Origin: Acidimicrobiia bacterium
Lineage (GTDB): Bacteria > Actinomycetota > Acidimicrobiia > Acidimicrobiales > Aldehydirespiratoraceae
Assembly (NCBI GenBank): GCA_022819505.1
Contig: JAJEHD010000018.1
Location: 372,001-436,000, forward strand
DNA length: 64,000 nt
Reading direction: 5' to 3'
In this document: in pieces, positions 1 through 8,618 of the stretch
Position numbering within the stretch: position 1 is the first letter of the stretch
How the letters are laid out: the number at the start of each line of letters is the position of its first letter
Notes under the pieces: model-generated
Seen by the model: the letters and a program-made list of their open reading frames with translations, nothing else
Database searches by the model: none
Told to the model about the DNA's origin: nothing
Program-made: the position numbers and the translations under genes

Positions 1-415
1 CGGCCTCGGGGCCGGTGGCGATCTTCTCCATGTACACGCACGGGCCGGGGTCGAACATCGTGCCCCGGTCGGCCACTGCGATCACCGACAGCGCGTTGGC
101 CCGCCCCAGCGACGTAAGGGTGGTGCCGTCGATCGGGTCGACGGCCACATCGGTCTGCGGGAGCTGCCCGTTGCCGACCCGCTCGCCGTTGTAGAGCATG
201 GGCGCCTCGTCCTTCTCGCCCTCCCCGATCACGACGATGCCGTCCATGGAGATGTCGCTGAGAACCCTTCGCATGGCGTCCACGGCGGCCCCGTCGGCGC
301 CGTCCTTGTCGCCCCGGCCCATCCACCGGGATGCGGCGATGGCCGCCCCTTCCGTGATTCTCACCAGTTCCAGGGCGATGTTCCGGTCGGGTTTGGGATG
401 GGCGGGGATGGCCAT
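1..415 (-). CDS. glpX: Fructose-1,6-bisphosphatase class II, GlpX-type (partial)
   Basis: Hydrolyses fructose-1,6-bisphosphate to fructose-6-phosphate in gluconeogenesis. About 138 N-terminal residues are present; the gene runs off the left edge without a stop. Visible family signatures are the N-terminal [20 protein letters not shown] stretch, [15 protein letters not shown], the metal-site segment [12 protein letters not shown] and the substrate/metal motif VDPIDGTTL. The ATG at 415 opens [12 protein letters not shown] and lies 6 bases after a TACGTT box read on the minus strand (422-427), so the mRNA is probably leaderless. The neighbour at 529 is divergent. Confidence 0.93.
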   Translation of the reverse strand, partial: MAIPAHPKPDRNIALELVRITEGAAIAASRWMGRGDKDGADGAAVDAMRRVLSDISMDGIVVIGEGEKDEAPMLYNGERVGNGQLPQTDVAVDPIDGTTLTSLGRANALSVIAVADRGTMFDPGPCVYMEKIATGPEA

Positions 416-528
416 GTCGCGAACGTAGTCGAAGCTATGGCTCGCTGACTGCCACCCGCGGCGGTGCGCGGCCCTGCCGCCGGGGGCGCGATGCCGCAAC
501 GGATTCGCGGGCTGGCAAGATGGTGGTG

Positions 529-1503
529 ATGCCCCCTGCGTTCCGCCCCAGGTTCCGCCGCGGCGCGGCCGCCGAATCCGCCGGCGACGAGCTTGACAGC
601 GGGGAGGCCGGAGACCATCTCTCAGACGCTGGGGGCGACCATCCCGGCGGTGACGGGGCTGGTGACGGGGCTGGGGATGGCGCCTCCGATGACGCCGGCG
701 AGTGGCTGGCATACGACTTCCACGAGTGGTCGCTGGAGAGCCGGGTGATGCTGCAGCAGTTGCTCACCGTCGACCAGGTCGTGCACTCATGGCAGGGCAC
801 GACCCTGATGGTTCACGAGTCGCTGGAGGCAGCCGTCGACGGCCTGGTTGAAGAGGTCGAGGAGACCGAGGAGGCCAAGGAGGCCATTGCCCGCCCGATC
901 GGTCCCGATGAGCCCTTGACTGCCTTCGAGCTCGCCGAATGGCCCGAAGCGCTGCGGGGCGAGTTGATGGAGCGTCTGGTGCAGGCCCGCGTCCCCCACA
1001 TCCTCGACACCGGCGGCGACACGGATGATCCCGGCGCAGGTGATCCAGGCGCGGGTGATCCCGGTGCCGGCGATGCGGACATGGCCGGCGCCGAGGCACC
1101 GGAATCCGACGTCGAGCCGGGACCGATCTGCGATCTGCTGGTACGCGAGGCCGACGAAGAACGGGTGGAGGTCGTGATAGACGACCTGCTGGCCCGGGAG
1201 GAGGAAGCCGACTTCGAAGAGATGGACGGCCTGGAGGTCAACCAACTCCTGAGCGACCTGTTCATGGCTTGCGACCGGCTGAGGCGCGATCCTCGTGACT
1301 TCGACGGCCTGAGGGGCGTGATGGCCCACGCCCGGCGGGTTGCCACGGTGCGCACACCGTTCGGGTTCGCCGCGCCCAACTGGCGCAACCTGCGCACTGC
1401 GGCCGGCGACCTGCTGGCCATGGTGGAGGACGAGGACTCCGACGCCGAAGACCTCCGCGAGCTGGCCCACCGCATGAGCGACACCCTCAGAATGCTGATC
1501 TGA
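529..1503 (+). CDS. Acidic protein with two homologous ferredoxin-like modules
   Basis: No function recognised. The strongly acidic protein of about 324 residues shows an internal duplication. Module 1 has [14 protein letters not shown], then a GTTLMVHE strand and VDGLVEEVE; module 2 has [15 protein letters not shown], then [10 protein letters not shown] and VEVVIDDLL. Low-complexity linkers flank them: GDGAGDG repeats near the N-terminus and DPGAG repeats in the middle, the latter from a 15-base tandem repeat around 1027-1075. The module pattern (helix, V-H-x-x strand, L-V-x-E, then V-D-x-L helix) resembles DUF2007-type putative signal-transducing domains, which is inference. The ATG at 529 is chosen because CAAGAT ends 7 bases before it; an in-frame ATG at 520 is an alternative. 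Confidence 0.75.
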   Translation: MPPAFRPRFRRGAAAESAGDELDSGEAGDHLSDAGGDHPGGDGAGDGAGDGASDDAGEWLAYDFHEWSLESRVMLQQLLTVDQVVHSWQGTTLMVHESLEAAVDGLVEEVEETEEAKEAIARPIGPDEPLTAFELAEWPEALRGELMERLVQARVPHILDTGGDTDDPGAGDPGAGDPGAGDADMAGAEAPESDVEPGPICDLLVREADEERVEVVIDDLLAREEEADFEEMDGLEVNQLLSDLFMACDRLRRDPRDFDGLRGVMAHARRVATVRTPFGFAAPNWRNLRTAAGDLLAMVEDEDSDAEDLRELAHRMSDTLRMLI

Positions 1504-1548
1504 GAGTTCTCACCCGACTCTTAAAGTCGAGTTCTAGGTTCATTCTCC

Positions 1549-2885
1549 ATGGCTGAGGAAGACGCGTCCCAGGACGCCGAGGACAACCCTGAAGACACCC
1601 CCGACGACACGCCTACAGATGCCGCGGAAGCCGCCCCTGAAGAAGCCCCTGAGGACACGCCTGAAGAAGCCCCTGAGGACGCGGCTGAAGCCGCCCCTGA
1701 GGACACGCCCGTCGACACGGTCGATTCAGTTGAGGATCCCGAGGAAGGGGATGGCCCGGAGGTCTCCGAGCCGGCTCTCGCTGCTGATGCGAGCGGGCCT
1801 CCACGACGCCCGGGCAGGACGGCCGCCATCGCGGTCGGCGCGGCGTTGGCGATCGCGGCCGTGGCTGTGGGCGCGGCATGGGCCATCGTGGCGATCGCCG
1901 ACGACGACGATCGCTCCGCCCGACATGAGCAGAGCTTCGACGCTGACGAGGCCGCCGGGGGTGATGACGACAGGCGCGAGCAATTCGACCGCGACCGGCA
2001 AGAACGGCGGGAGCGGGCGCAGCGCGAGCGCGACGAGCGTTTGGAGCGGCTCGAGGAGCTGAAGCGTGAACGGGAGGAGCGTTCGGGCCGGATTGAGGAG
2101 TTGAAGCGCGAGTGGCAGGAAAGGCGGCTGGATGACGCCCCGCGAGATGGTTCGGCCGAGCCGGGCCGCCCCTCGACCGAGGAGTGCCGGACCATCCTCA
2201 GTCTCGGTGAAGGCGACGATGCCCTCACGGTGCTGATCTGCAACCTTCCTCAAGCCGAGCCGTGGCAGTTCGAGCGGAGGTTCGAGGATGAGTTCGAGCC
2301 CGACGAAGGCTTCGAGTTCAGGCGGGGCCGTCGAGACCTGGCGCCCCTCTTCGAGATGTTCGAGAACTTCCGAGGCTTCGAGGGCTTCCGTGGCTTGGAT
2401 GGCCTGGAGGACTTGGAGGACTTCTTCGAGGGCTTCGAGGACCTTGATGACTTCGAGGGCTTGGAGGACTTGGAGGGCTCTTCGAGGGCATCGAGGACTT
2501 GGAGGACCTTGACGGCTTCGAAGGCTTCGAGGGCTGGGACGGCATCCCGTGGCGGGGTCGCAACGGGTGGTCGTTCGGTCGCGGGCAGTGGCCCTTTGGC
2601 GCCGACGGCGACGGGGGGTTCCCGGGCGGCGGTCGCGGCTTCTGGTTCGACCTTGAGGACGGCGACCGTGGCAGTGGCATCGAGAGAAGGTTCTGCTTCG
2701 GCGAGAACGGCGAGATGTCCTGCTTCGGCGACGGTGAGGGACTCGAGGAACTTGGGGAACTTTCCGAGGAGCAGCAGCGGGAACTGGAAGAGTGGATGGA
2801 GTCGTTCCGCCGGTTCGGCCCCGGCCGCTTCCTTGAGGACATCCTCAAGGGCTACCTCGCCGCGAACCAAGGCCCGGTAGCTTGA
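1549..2885 (+). CDS. Acidic single-pass membrane protein, interrupted by a frameshift
   Basis: Unknown function. In order: an acidic Ala/Pro/Glu repeat region (residues 1-85), one transmembrane helix (about 91-117), a charged coiled coil rich in R, E, Q and D (about 140-195), a segment with two Cys (213 and 231), and a repeat region of GLEDLED and FEGF units. Near 2475-2481 the frame breaks: the first frame runs on as an unrelated Ser/Arg/Ala-rich tail to a stop at 2880, whereas the FEGF/LEDL repeat pattern continues in the -1 frame to a stop at 2885, ending in a Phe/Gly/Trp-rich and then acidic helical tail. The repetitive GAGGACTTGGAGG context favours slippage or an assembly error. TAGGTT at 1535-1540 suggests a near-leaderless start. 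Confidence 0.7.
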
Positions 2886-2889
2886 CCGG

Positions 2890-3615
2890 GTGCTGCTGGC
2901 CGAACTGGAGATCTTCCACTCCAGACCGATAGCCCCGACTCGCCGGATCGCCGTCGGCCGAGCCTGGCTTCCCGGTTCGCAGGACGGCACCGGCCCGGGC
3001 TTCGGCGGCCTGCTGCTCGGCGGGGTGTGCGCCCGCTTCGGGCCGGAACTCTCCGGCGACCTGCTGGGAGAGGTCGTACAGCTTGTCCATGAGCTCGAAC
3101 AGGGCCAGCCGGTGGCCCAGCCCCGTCTGCGCCACCGGTTGCAGCAGGACCGGGTCGGCCTTACCCGGAGCCGTCAGCGGCTCTACGGGAGCAGGACTGG
3201 ATCCTCCGATGAGCTCTCCTGCGAGCTCGACAGCTCCCGGGCCACACCCAGCCAACTCGTGCTCGGCGCGGCCTACGCGGCCGGCCTGGCGGCGCCACCG
3301 GTCCGGGATGAGGCGCTCCGGGCCGTGCGGCGAGGACTGGTCTGGCGGGGCGACATCGGTTCGGCACTGTTCGCATACCTCCTTTCGGGCCGGTCGTCGC
3401 CAAGGCCGGCTGGCGCGATAGCCGATCCGGTTGGCTGGGCTCTGGAGACCCTGGGGTTTGACCGTGAGACCGAGATGCCGGCGGAGGCGGCGGTCCGGCG
3501 AGGATTCCGCGAGGCGCTGCGGGCCGCCCACCCCGATCTCGGCGCGGCCGAGACAGAGGCCGCTGATCGCATCGCGGAGTTGAGCGAGGCGCGGCGCATC
3601 CTGCTGACGCTCTAG
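2890..3615 (+). CDS. Protein with C-terminal J-domain-like segment
   Basis: The 241-residue protein has no recognised N-terminal domain; that half is Leu/Gly/Arg rich and contains a PGFGGLLLGG stretch. The last about 60 residues look like a DnaJ J-domain: WALETLGF, a basic helix RRGFREALRAA, the diagnostic HPD tripeptide (214-216), then the helix ADRIAELSEARRILL. J-domains stimulate DnaK-type chaperones; whether this one does is inference. The GTG start at 2890 follows a TAGCTT box (2878-2883) by 6 bases, and this box overlaps the stop codons of the preceding gene. A convergent hairpin lies downstream. Confidence 0.65.
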   Translation: MLLAELEIFHSRPIAPTRRIAVGRAWLPGSQDGTGPGFGGLLLGGVCARFGPELSGDLLGEVVQLVHELEQGQPVAQPRLRHRLQQDRVGLTRSRQRLYGSRTGSSDELSCELDSSRATPSQLVLGAAYAAGLAAPPVRDEALRAVRRGLVWRGDIGSALFAYLLSGRSSPRPAGAIADPVGWALETLGFDRETEMPAEAAVRRGFREALRAAHPDLGAAETEAADRIAELSEARRILLTL

Positions 3616-3661
3616 TTCGGCCGGCAGGCCCTCCCGGCCGGCGGGTCCTGTCGCCGAGCCG

Positions 3662-3701
3662 AGATGACCGACACGGGCTTCGCCCTATTCGTCGGTCATC
3701 T
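3662..3701. terminator. Bidirectional hairpin between convergent genes
   Basis: Perfect 11-bp inverted repeat AGATGACCGAC (3662-3672) / GTCGGTCATCT (3691-3701), with an inner GGGC/GCCC stem at 3675-3678 and 3682-3685. It sits between the convergent J-domain-like gene and meaB and has no T-tract on either side, so it is a hairpin terminator candidate rather than a classical Rho-independent one. Confidence 0.55.
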
Positions 3702-3767
3702 GACTCGTCGCCACCCCCCGGCCTAGCGTCTCCGTCTCTGCGCGGCAGGCTGGTTGCTTGGGAGTAT

Positions 3768-4727
3768 CTAGGGCTGGTTGCTCAGCAGGCGTTTGCTGAT
3801 CTTGGCCGCTGCGGCGGCGGGGGTCTGGCTGCCTTCAAGCGCGTCGCGTAGTTCAGGTGGTTGGGTGCTCAAGAGGCTCTCGGCTGCGGCATCCAGGTGC
3901 TGCGCGATCCTGTCTTGGACTTCTTGGTGGATCCTGGCTTGGCGTCGGGCTTCCAGCCCACCGGTGGAAGTCAGGTGGGCGCGGTGGCTCTGGATGGCCT
4001 GATGTACTTGGTCCATGCCCTCGCCGGTGGTGGCGGTGGTCATGATGATCTCGGGTCGCCAATGCTGGGTGGCGCCGGTGATATGACCAAGGTCGAGCAT
4101 GTGCTCCAGGTCGCGCCGGACGTCGTCGGCGCCGGGCCGGTCGGCCTTGTTGACCACCAGCACATCGGCTACCTCCAGAAGACCGGACTTGTTGGCCTGC
4201 ACTGCGTCGCCCATGCCGGGGGCGAGCATCACGACGGTGGTGTCGGCGGTCCGGGTGACGTCCACCTCCACCTGGCCGACGCCGACCGTCTCGACGACCA
4301 GGGGACCGAAACCGCATGCCTCGAACAGGCGCAGAGCGCCGGGCACGGCCAGGGCTAGGCCGCCGGCGTGACCGCGCGTCGCCATCGACCGGATGAAGGC
4401 GCGCCCCTCGGCGACGCCGTCCATGCGGATGCGGTCGCCGAGTATCGCCCCGCCGCTCAGGGGAGACGATGGGTCCACAGCCAGCACGGCCGGTTGCCCG
4501 CCGGCGTCTGCGATCTCCTTCACCAGGTGCCCGACCAGGGTCGACTTGCCCGTACCGGGAGCCCCGGTCACGCCGATGACGGTTGCGTCACCCCGTGCGT
4601 GGGGATGGACCAGACCGTCGAGGCCGTGGGCCCCGGCGTCGCCGCGTTCGGTGAGGGTGAGCAGCCGGCCCAACGCCCGCCGGTCACCGCTCCGAGCCCG
4701 ATCCAGCAGGTCCCGGGCGGCGATCAC
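3768..4727 (-). CDS. meaB: Methylmalonyl-CoA mutase-associated G-protein chaperone MeaB
   Basis: G3E-family GTPase (319 residues) that gates cofactor loading and protects methylmalonyl-CoA mutase from inactivation. The P-loop GAPGTGKST lies at 55-63, a VDPSSPLSGGAILGDRIRM block at 85-102, the ETVGVGQVEVD switch segment at 146-156 and the base-specificity motif NKAD at 193-196. It is the last gene of the mutase operon: its GTG start at 4727 overlaps the stop of the B12 subunit gene by four bases (GTGA), which suggests translational coupling. Length matches the family. Confidence 0.96.
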   Translation of the reverse strand: MIAARDLLDRARSGDRRALGRLLTLTERGDAGAHGLDGLVHPHARGDATVIGVTGAPGTGKSTLVGHLVKEIADAGGQPAVLAVDPSSPLSGGAILGDRIRMDGVAEGRAFIRSMATRGHAGGLALAVPGALRLFEACGFGPLVVETVGVGQVEVDVTRTADTTVVMLAPGMGDAVQANKSGLLEVADVLVVNKADRPGADDVRRDLEHMLDLGHITGATQHWRPEIIMTTATTGEGMDQVHQAIQSHRAHLTSTGGLEARRQARIHQEVQDRIAQHLDAAAESLLSTQPPELRDALEGSQTPAAAAAKISKRLLSNQP

Positions 4728-5146
4728 GCTACCGACCGGCGGATCGCCTCGGCGACCTCGACGGCCGAGGCCCCCGGATGCAGCACTGCGCTGATGCCCA
4801 GCTCCTTGAGGGTGGCTACGTCTGCCTCGGGCACGATCCCGCCGATGACCACGGGCACATCCAGCCCGGAGTCGGCCAGGGCCTGCAGGATGCGGGGCGC
4901 CAGGGCCAGATGGCCCGCGTTGTGCATCGACAGCCCGATCACGTCGGCGTCCTCCTGCTCCACCGCGGCGATCACCGACTCCGTGGTCTGGCGCAGACCC
5001 AGGTAGATCACCTCCATGCCGGCATCGCGCAGCATCCGGGCCACCACCTTGAGACCCCGGTCGTGCCCGTCGAGGCCCAGCTTGGCCAGCACCACCCGGA
5101 TCGGGGCCTCGCGGCCAGCGCCGGCGGCCTCTGGACTCTCAGCCAT
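4724..5146 (-). CDS. Methylmalonyl-CoA mutase, B12-binding subunit
   Basis: Small cobalamin-binding subunit (140 residues) of the mutase that interconverts methylmalonyl-CoA and succinyl-CoA. The base-off B12 motif is present as KLGLDGHDRG (22-31), with His28 expected to ligate cobalt; further signatures are LGLRQTTE, IGLSMHNAGH and the GG loop in VVIGGIVPEAD. The separate large and small subunits are the split arrangement found in archaea and some actinobacteria rather than a single fused chain. It starts 15 bp downstream of the large subunit and overlaps meaB. Confidence 0.95.
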   Translation of the reverse strand: MAESPEAAGAGREAPIRVVLAKLGLDGHDRGLKVVARMLRDAGMEVIYLGLRQTTESVIAAVEQEDADVIGLSMHNAGHLALAPRILQALADSGLDVPVVIGGIVPEADVATLKELGISAVLHPGASAVEVAEAIRRSVA

Positions 5147-5161
5147 GTTGACCCGGCATCG

Positions 5162-6790
5162 TTAGACGATGGCCTGCTCGACGTAGCGGCCGAACACTCC
5201 GGCCAGCGTGTCGCAGATCTCGCCCTCGGTGGCGTAGGCGTTGACTGCGTCGATCACCGGCGGCATGAGGTTGGTGCTGGGGTCGTCGGCCGCATGGCCC
5301 ACGGCTTCCAGGGCGCGGCGCACGGCCTCGCCGTCTCGGGCCTGCTTGACCGCGGCGAGGCGCTTGAGCTGGAGGTCCTCGGTGTCCTGCTCGATGCGCA
5401 GCAGGTTGGCGTCGCGGTCGTCGCCGTCGTTGCTGTCGGTGAACGCGTTGACCCCGACGATGGTGCGGGTGCCCTCGTTGACCTCGCGCTCGAATCGGTA
5501 GGCGGAGTCGGCGATGCCGCCCACGAACCAGCCGTTGTCGATGCCCTCGTAGACGCCTTCGAGTATGGACCCGTCGCCCAGCTCCAGGAGGTGGTCGAGT
5601 ATCTCGACAGCCCGTCTCTCCATCTCGTCGGTCATCCACTCGACGTAGGCCGAGCCGCCCAGGGGATCGGCCACGCTGGCCACGCCGGTCTCATGGGCGA
5701 CGATCTGCTGGGAGCGCAAGGCGATGCGGGCCGCCTTCTCGGTGGGCAGGGCCAGGGCCTCGTCGAAGGCGTCGGTGTGCAGGGACTGGGTCCCTCCCAG
5801 CACGCCGGCCAGCGCCTGGATCGCAACCCGGGCGATGTTGATCTCGGGCTGCTGGGCGGTGAGCGACACCCCCGCGGTCTGGGTGTGGAACCGGCACAAG
5901 AGGCTGCGCTCGCGGGTGGCCCCGTAACGCTCCTTCATCCAGGTGGCCCAGATGCGCCTGGCTGCCCGGAACTTGCCGATCTCCTCGAAGAAGTCGCTGT
6001 GGCTGTTGAAGAAGAAGCTGAGTCGGCTGGCGAAGTTGTCGACGTCGAGCCCCGCGGCCCGGGCCGCCTCCACGTAGGCGAAGCCGTTGGCCAGGGTGAA
6101 GCCCAGCTCCTGCGCGGCGGTCGATCCCGCCTCGCGGATGTGGTAGCCGGAGATCGACACCGGGTGCCACCGCGGCATCTCGGCGGTGGTGAAGCGCATC
6201 ATGTCGGTGACGATGCGCATCGACGGCCGGGGCGGGAAGATGTACTCCTTCTGGGCCTGATATTCCTTGAGGATGTCGTTCTGGATCGTTCCGGACAGGC
6301 GGGCCCGGTCCACGCCGGTCTTGTCACCGACCGCGATGTATTGGGCGAGAGCCACGATGGCGGGGCCGTTGATGGTCATCGAGGTGGACACCGCGCTCAG
6401 GTCGATGTCGGCGAACAGGTCCTCCATGTCGGCCAGGGTGTCGACGGCCACGCCGGCTCTGCCGACCTCGCCGGCCGACCACACGGCGTCGTCGGAGTCG
6501 CGTCCCATGAGGGTGGGCATGTCGAAGGCGGTGGACAGTCCGGTGCCCCCGTTGCGCAGGATGTCCTTGAACCGGCCGTTGGTGTCCACTGCGGTCCCGA
6601 ACCCGGCGAACATCCGCATGGTCCACAGGCGGCTGCGGTACATGTCCGGGTAGATGCCCCGGGTGTAGGGGTACTCGCCGGGCATCGGACCGTCGCCGTA
6701 GACCGGGTCGACGGGAACCCCTGACATCGTCGTGAACGATCGTCGTGTTGCGGGTGTCACAGGTGCCGGCGGGGATTGTCGAGCTTCCAC
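5162..6790 (-). CDS. Methylmalonyl-CoA mutase, large (substrate-binding) subunit
   Basis: TIM-barrel catalytic subunit of 542 residues, lacking the B12 domain that is encoded separately downstream. Recognisable blocks include RSFTTMSGVPVDPVYG, GEYPYTRGIY, MRMFAGFGTA, GLSTAFDMPTLMG, SMTINGPA, RFHTQTAGVSLTAQQPEIN and TDAFDEALALPTEKAARIALRSQQI. The RSFTT residues before the internal ATG at 6727 are conserved in the family, so a start further upstream is needed. The GTG at 6790 fits because CATAAT (minus strand, 6797-6802) ends 6 bases before it. Role: propionyl-CoA or branched-chain carbon entry to succinyl-CoA. Confidence 0.95.
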   Translation of the reverse strand: MEARQSPPAPVTPATRRSFTTMSGVPVDPVYGDGPMPGEYPYTRGIYPDMYRSRLWTMRMFAGFGTAVDTNGRFKDILRNGGTGLSTAFDMPTLMGRDSDDAVWSAGEVGRAGVAVDTLADMEDLFADIDLSAVSTSMTINGPAIVALAQYIAVGDKTGVDRARLSGTIQNDILKEYQAQKEYIFPPRPSMRIVTDMMRFTTAEMPRWHPVSISGYHIREAGSTAAQELGFTLANGFAYVEAARAAGLDVDNFASRLSFFFNSHSDFFEEIGKFRAARRIWATWMKERYGATRERSLLCRFHTQTAGVSLTAQQPEINIARVAIQALAGVLGGTQSLHTDAFDEALALPTEKAARIALRSQQIVAHETGVASVADPLGGSAYVEWMTDEMERRAVEILDHLLELGDGSILEGVYEGIDNGWFVGGIADSAYRFEREVNEGTRTIVGVNAFTDSNDGDDRDANLLRIEQDTEDLQLKRLAAVKQARDGEAVRRALEAVGHAADDPSTNLMPPVIDAVNAYATEGEICDTLAGVFGRYVEQAIV

Positions 6791-6796
6791 GGGTCA

Positions 6797-6804
6797 ATTA
6801 TGGT
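6797..6804. promoter_or_regulatory. Overlapping divergent -10 boxes (mutase operon / ppk2)
   Basis: TATGGT at 6799-6804 on the plus strand is 6 bases before the ppk2 ATG (6811). CATAAT read on the minus strand (6797-6802) is 6 bases before the mutase GTG (6790). The two boxes share four base pairs, so polymerase cannot occupy both at once. Confidence 0.5.
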
Positions 6805-6810
6805 CGGTTC

Positions 6811-7680
6811 ATGGGCGATGGCGACATCGAGCCGGCCGCGGGGCCCGCTGTTGAGCCGACCGTGTACGACTCGCTGGCGAACGAGCGGGCACCCCGTACA
6901 CGCAAGCGGATCAAGGCCAAGGACTACGAGCGGGAGTTGGCTCGCCTGCAGGAGGAGCTGGTTCGCCTGCAGCGCTGGATCCGCCACAAGGGCCTCAAGG
7001 TGGTGGTCATCTTCGAGGGCCGGGACGCGGCCGGCAAGGGGGGTGTCATCAAGCGCATCACCGAGCGGCTCAACCCCCGGGTGGTGCGGGTGGTGGCCCT
7101 CGGCACGCCCAGCGACCGCGAGAAGACCCAGTGGTGGTTCCAGCGCTACGTGGCGGAACTGCCGGCGGCGGGGGAGATGGTCCTGTTCGACCGCAGCTGG
7201 TACAACCGGGGCCTGGTCGAGCCGGTCATGGGCTTCTGCACGGAGGAGGAGTACCGCGAGTTCCTGCGGTCCTGCCCGGAGTTCGAGCGGATGCTGGTGC
7301 GGTCGGGGATCATCTTGGTCAAGTACTGGTTCTCGGTGAGCGACGCCGAGCAGGAGCGCCGGTTCCAGAACCGGATCAACGATCCGCTGAGGCGCTGGAA
7401 GCTGTCGCCGGTGGACGTCGAGGGGAGGTCCCGGTGGGTGGACTTCTCCAAGGCCAAGGACACCCTGTTCGCTCACACCGACATCAAGCAGGCGCCGTGG
7501 TATGTGGTGGACGCCGACTCCAAGAAGGCGGCCCGCCTGAACTGCATCTCGCACCTGCTGTCGATGATCCCGTACGAGACGGTCCCCTGGGAGGACGTCG
7601 AGTTGCCCGAGCGCCAGTCAGGCGTGGGCTATGTGAGGCCGCCGATCTCGGACCAGACGTTCGTCCCTGAGATCTACTGA
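6811..7680 (+). CDS. ppk2: Polyphosphate kinase 2 (PPK2)
   Basis: PPK2-family enzyme (289 residues) that transfers phosphate between polyphosphate and nucleotides in the cytoplasm. The Walker A-type motif GRDAAGKGG is at 70-78 and the Walker B/lid motif DRSWYNRG at 127-134; KTQWWFQRYV, FCTEEEYREFL and the closing KWKL-like RRWKLSPVD segment are typical. Length fits the single-domain, class I-like group; whether it prefers ADP or GDP cannot be told from sequence. The ATG at 6811 is preferred over upstream in-frame starts because of its TATGGT box and because it leaves the divergent promoter intact. Confidence 0.93.
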   Translation: MGDGDIEPAAGPAVEPTVYDSLANERAPRTRKRIKAKDYERELARLQEELVRLQRWIRHKGLKVVVIFEGRDAAGKGGVIKRITERLNPRVVRVVALGTPSDREKTQWWFQRYVAELPAAGEMVLFDRSWYNRGLVEPVMGFCTEEEYREFLRSCPEFERMLVRSGIILVKYWFSVSDAEQERRFQNRINDPLRRWKLSPVDVEGRSRWVDFSKAKDTLFAHTDIKQAPWYVVDADSKKAARLNCISHLLSMIPYETVPWEDVELPERQSGVGYVRPPISDQTFVPEIY

Positions 7681-7740
7681 GTTCAGGAACAGCCGGGTTC
7701 GCATCCGGGTGGGGCGGCGCTGGGTCGAACCGGCGGTGGG

Positions 7741-7812
7741 CCGAGCGACCTGTCCCGAGCGGGCTGGGCCGAGCGACCTGTGGTCCCGAGCGGGCTGGTC
7801 CGAGCGGGCTGG
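7741..7812. repeat. Short direct repeats in ppk2 downstream region
   Basis: Two imperfect copies of a unit containing CCGAGCGACCTGT and CCCGAGCGGGCTGG (7741-7768 and 7769-7799), followed by a third partial CCGAGCGGGCTGG (7800-7812). They lie in the 192-bp gap between convergent ppk2 and the hydrolase; no gene is seen here. Confidence 0.7.
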
Positions 7813-7872
7813 AGTCGGGCTCGGGCCGGCGCGGGATGTCTACTCCGGCCGTGACTCGGGTCGGCCTGCTCC

Positions 7873-8565
7873 CTAGCTGACGTTGTCGCGCAGTAATGCG
7901 AGCGTGCGGGACCAGGCGGTGTTCCAGGCGGCCTCGTTGTAGGTGCCGAGCGGGTCCTCCCAGTTGCCGAAGCCGTGGCCGGTGCCCTCGTAGGCGTGGA
8001 AGACGACGTCTTTGCCCATGTCTCGCAGCTGCTGGGCCAATGCCTCGCAGGCGTCGGGCGGGAAGAAGTCGTCGCTGCCCGCCATGTGACCCTCGACCTT
8101 GGCGCTGAGGTTGCTCCAGTCGAGCGAGTCGTCGCCGAGTGGTGCGCCGTAGAACGGGGCGGCGGCCGACACCCTGTCGCCGGCGATGGCGGCGATGCGC
8201 AGGGTGAGCAGCCCGCCCATGCAGAAGCCGGTAACGCCGACCGTGGACGACGAGCAGGCGTCGTGGCCGAGCAGGTAGTCGATGGCGGCGGACATGTCGC
8301 GTGCGGCTCGCTCCGGGGGCAGGCTGGTCATTAGCGCCCCGGCCTTGTCCATCTCGGTGTGAGTGGCCATCTCGCCCTGGTACAGGTCGGGAGCGAGTGC
8401 GGTGAAGCCCTCCTCGGCGAGCAGGTCGCAGACGCCCTTGATCTGGGGCACCAGCCCCCACCATTCCTGCAGCACGATCACACCGGGGCCCGAGCCCCCG
8501 GCCGCAGCGGCGACGTAGCCCCGTGCCGTTGATCCGTTGGCGGCGAACTCCACCATCTCACCCAT
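7873..8565 (-). CDS. Dienelactone hydrolase family protein
   Basis: Alpha/beta hydrolase of the dienelactone hydrolase family (230 residues), cytoplasmic. Family features: the Glu of VLQEWWGLVP (E34) that polarises the nucleophile, the nucleophile elbow GFCMGG with Cys115, the Asp in SDDFFPPD and the His in EGTGHGF near the C-terminus. The substrate is not predictable; relatives cleave cyclic lactones or unrelated esters. The ATG at 8565 has AAGGAG nine bases upstream; the in-frame ATG at 8574 directly abuts that Shine-Dalgarno and is less likely. Confidence 0.9.
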   Translation of the reverse strand: MGEMVEFAANGSTARGYVAAAAGGSGPGVIVLQEWWGLVPQIKGVCDLLAEEGFTALAPDLYQGEMATHTEMDKAGALMTSLPPERAARDMSAAIDYLLGHDACSSSTVGVTGFCMGGLLTLRIAAIAGDRVSAAAPFYGAPLGDDSLDWSNLSAKVEGHMAGSDDFFPPDACEALAQQLRDMGKDVVFHAYEGTGHGFGNWEDPLGTYNEAAWNTAWSRTLALLRDNVS

Positions 8566-8618
8566 CGGTTGCATCTCCTTGGTTCGTCGGGATCTCGCGG
8601 GCCGCCATCCTGCCAGAC

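Noticed and set aside
4778..6724. Long open frame opposite the mutase genes
   Set aside because: Antisense shadow of high-GC coding sequence; its translation is low-complexity Gly/Val/His/Ala and the mutase on the other strand is unambiguous.
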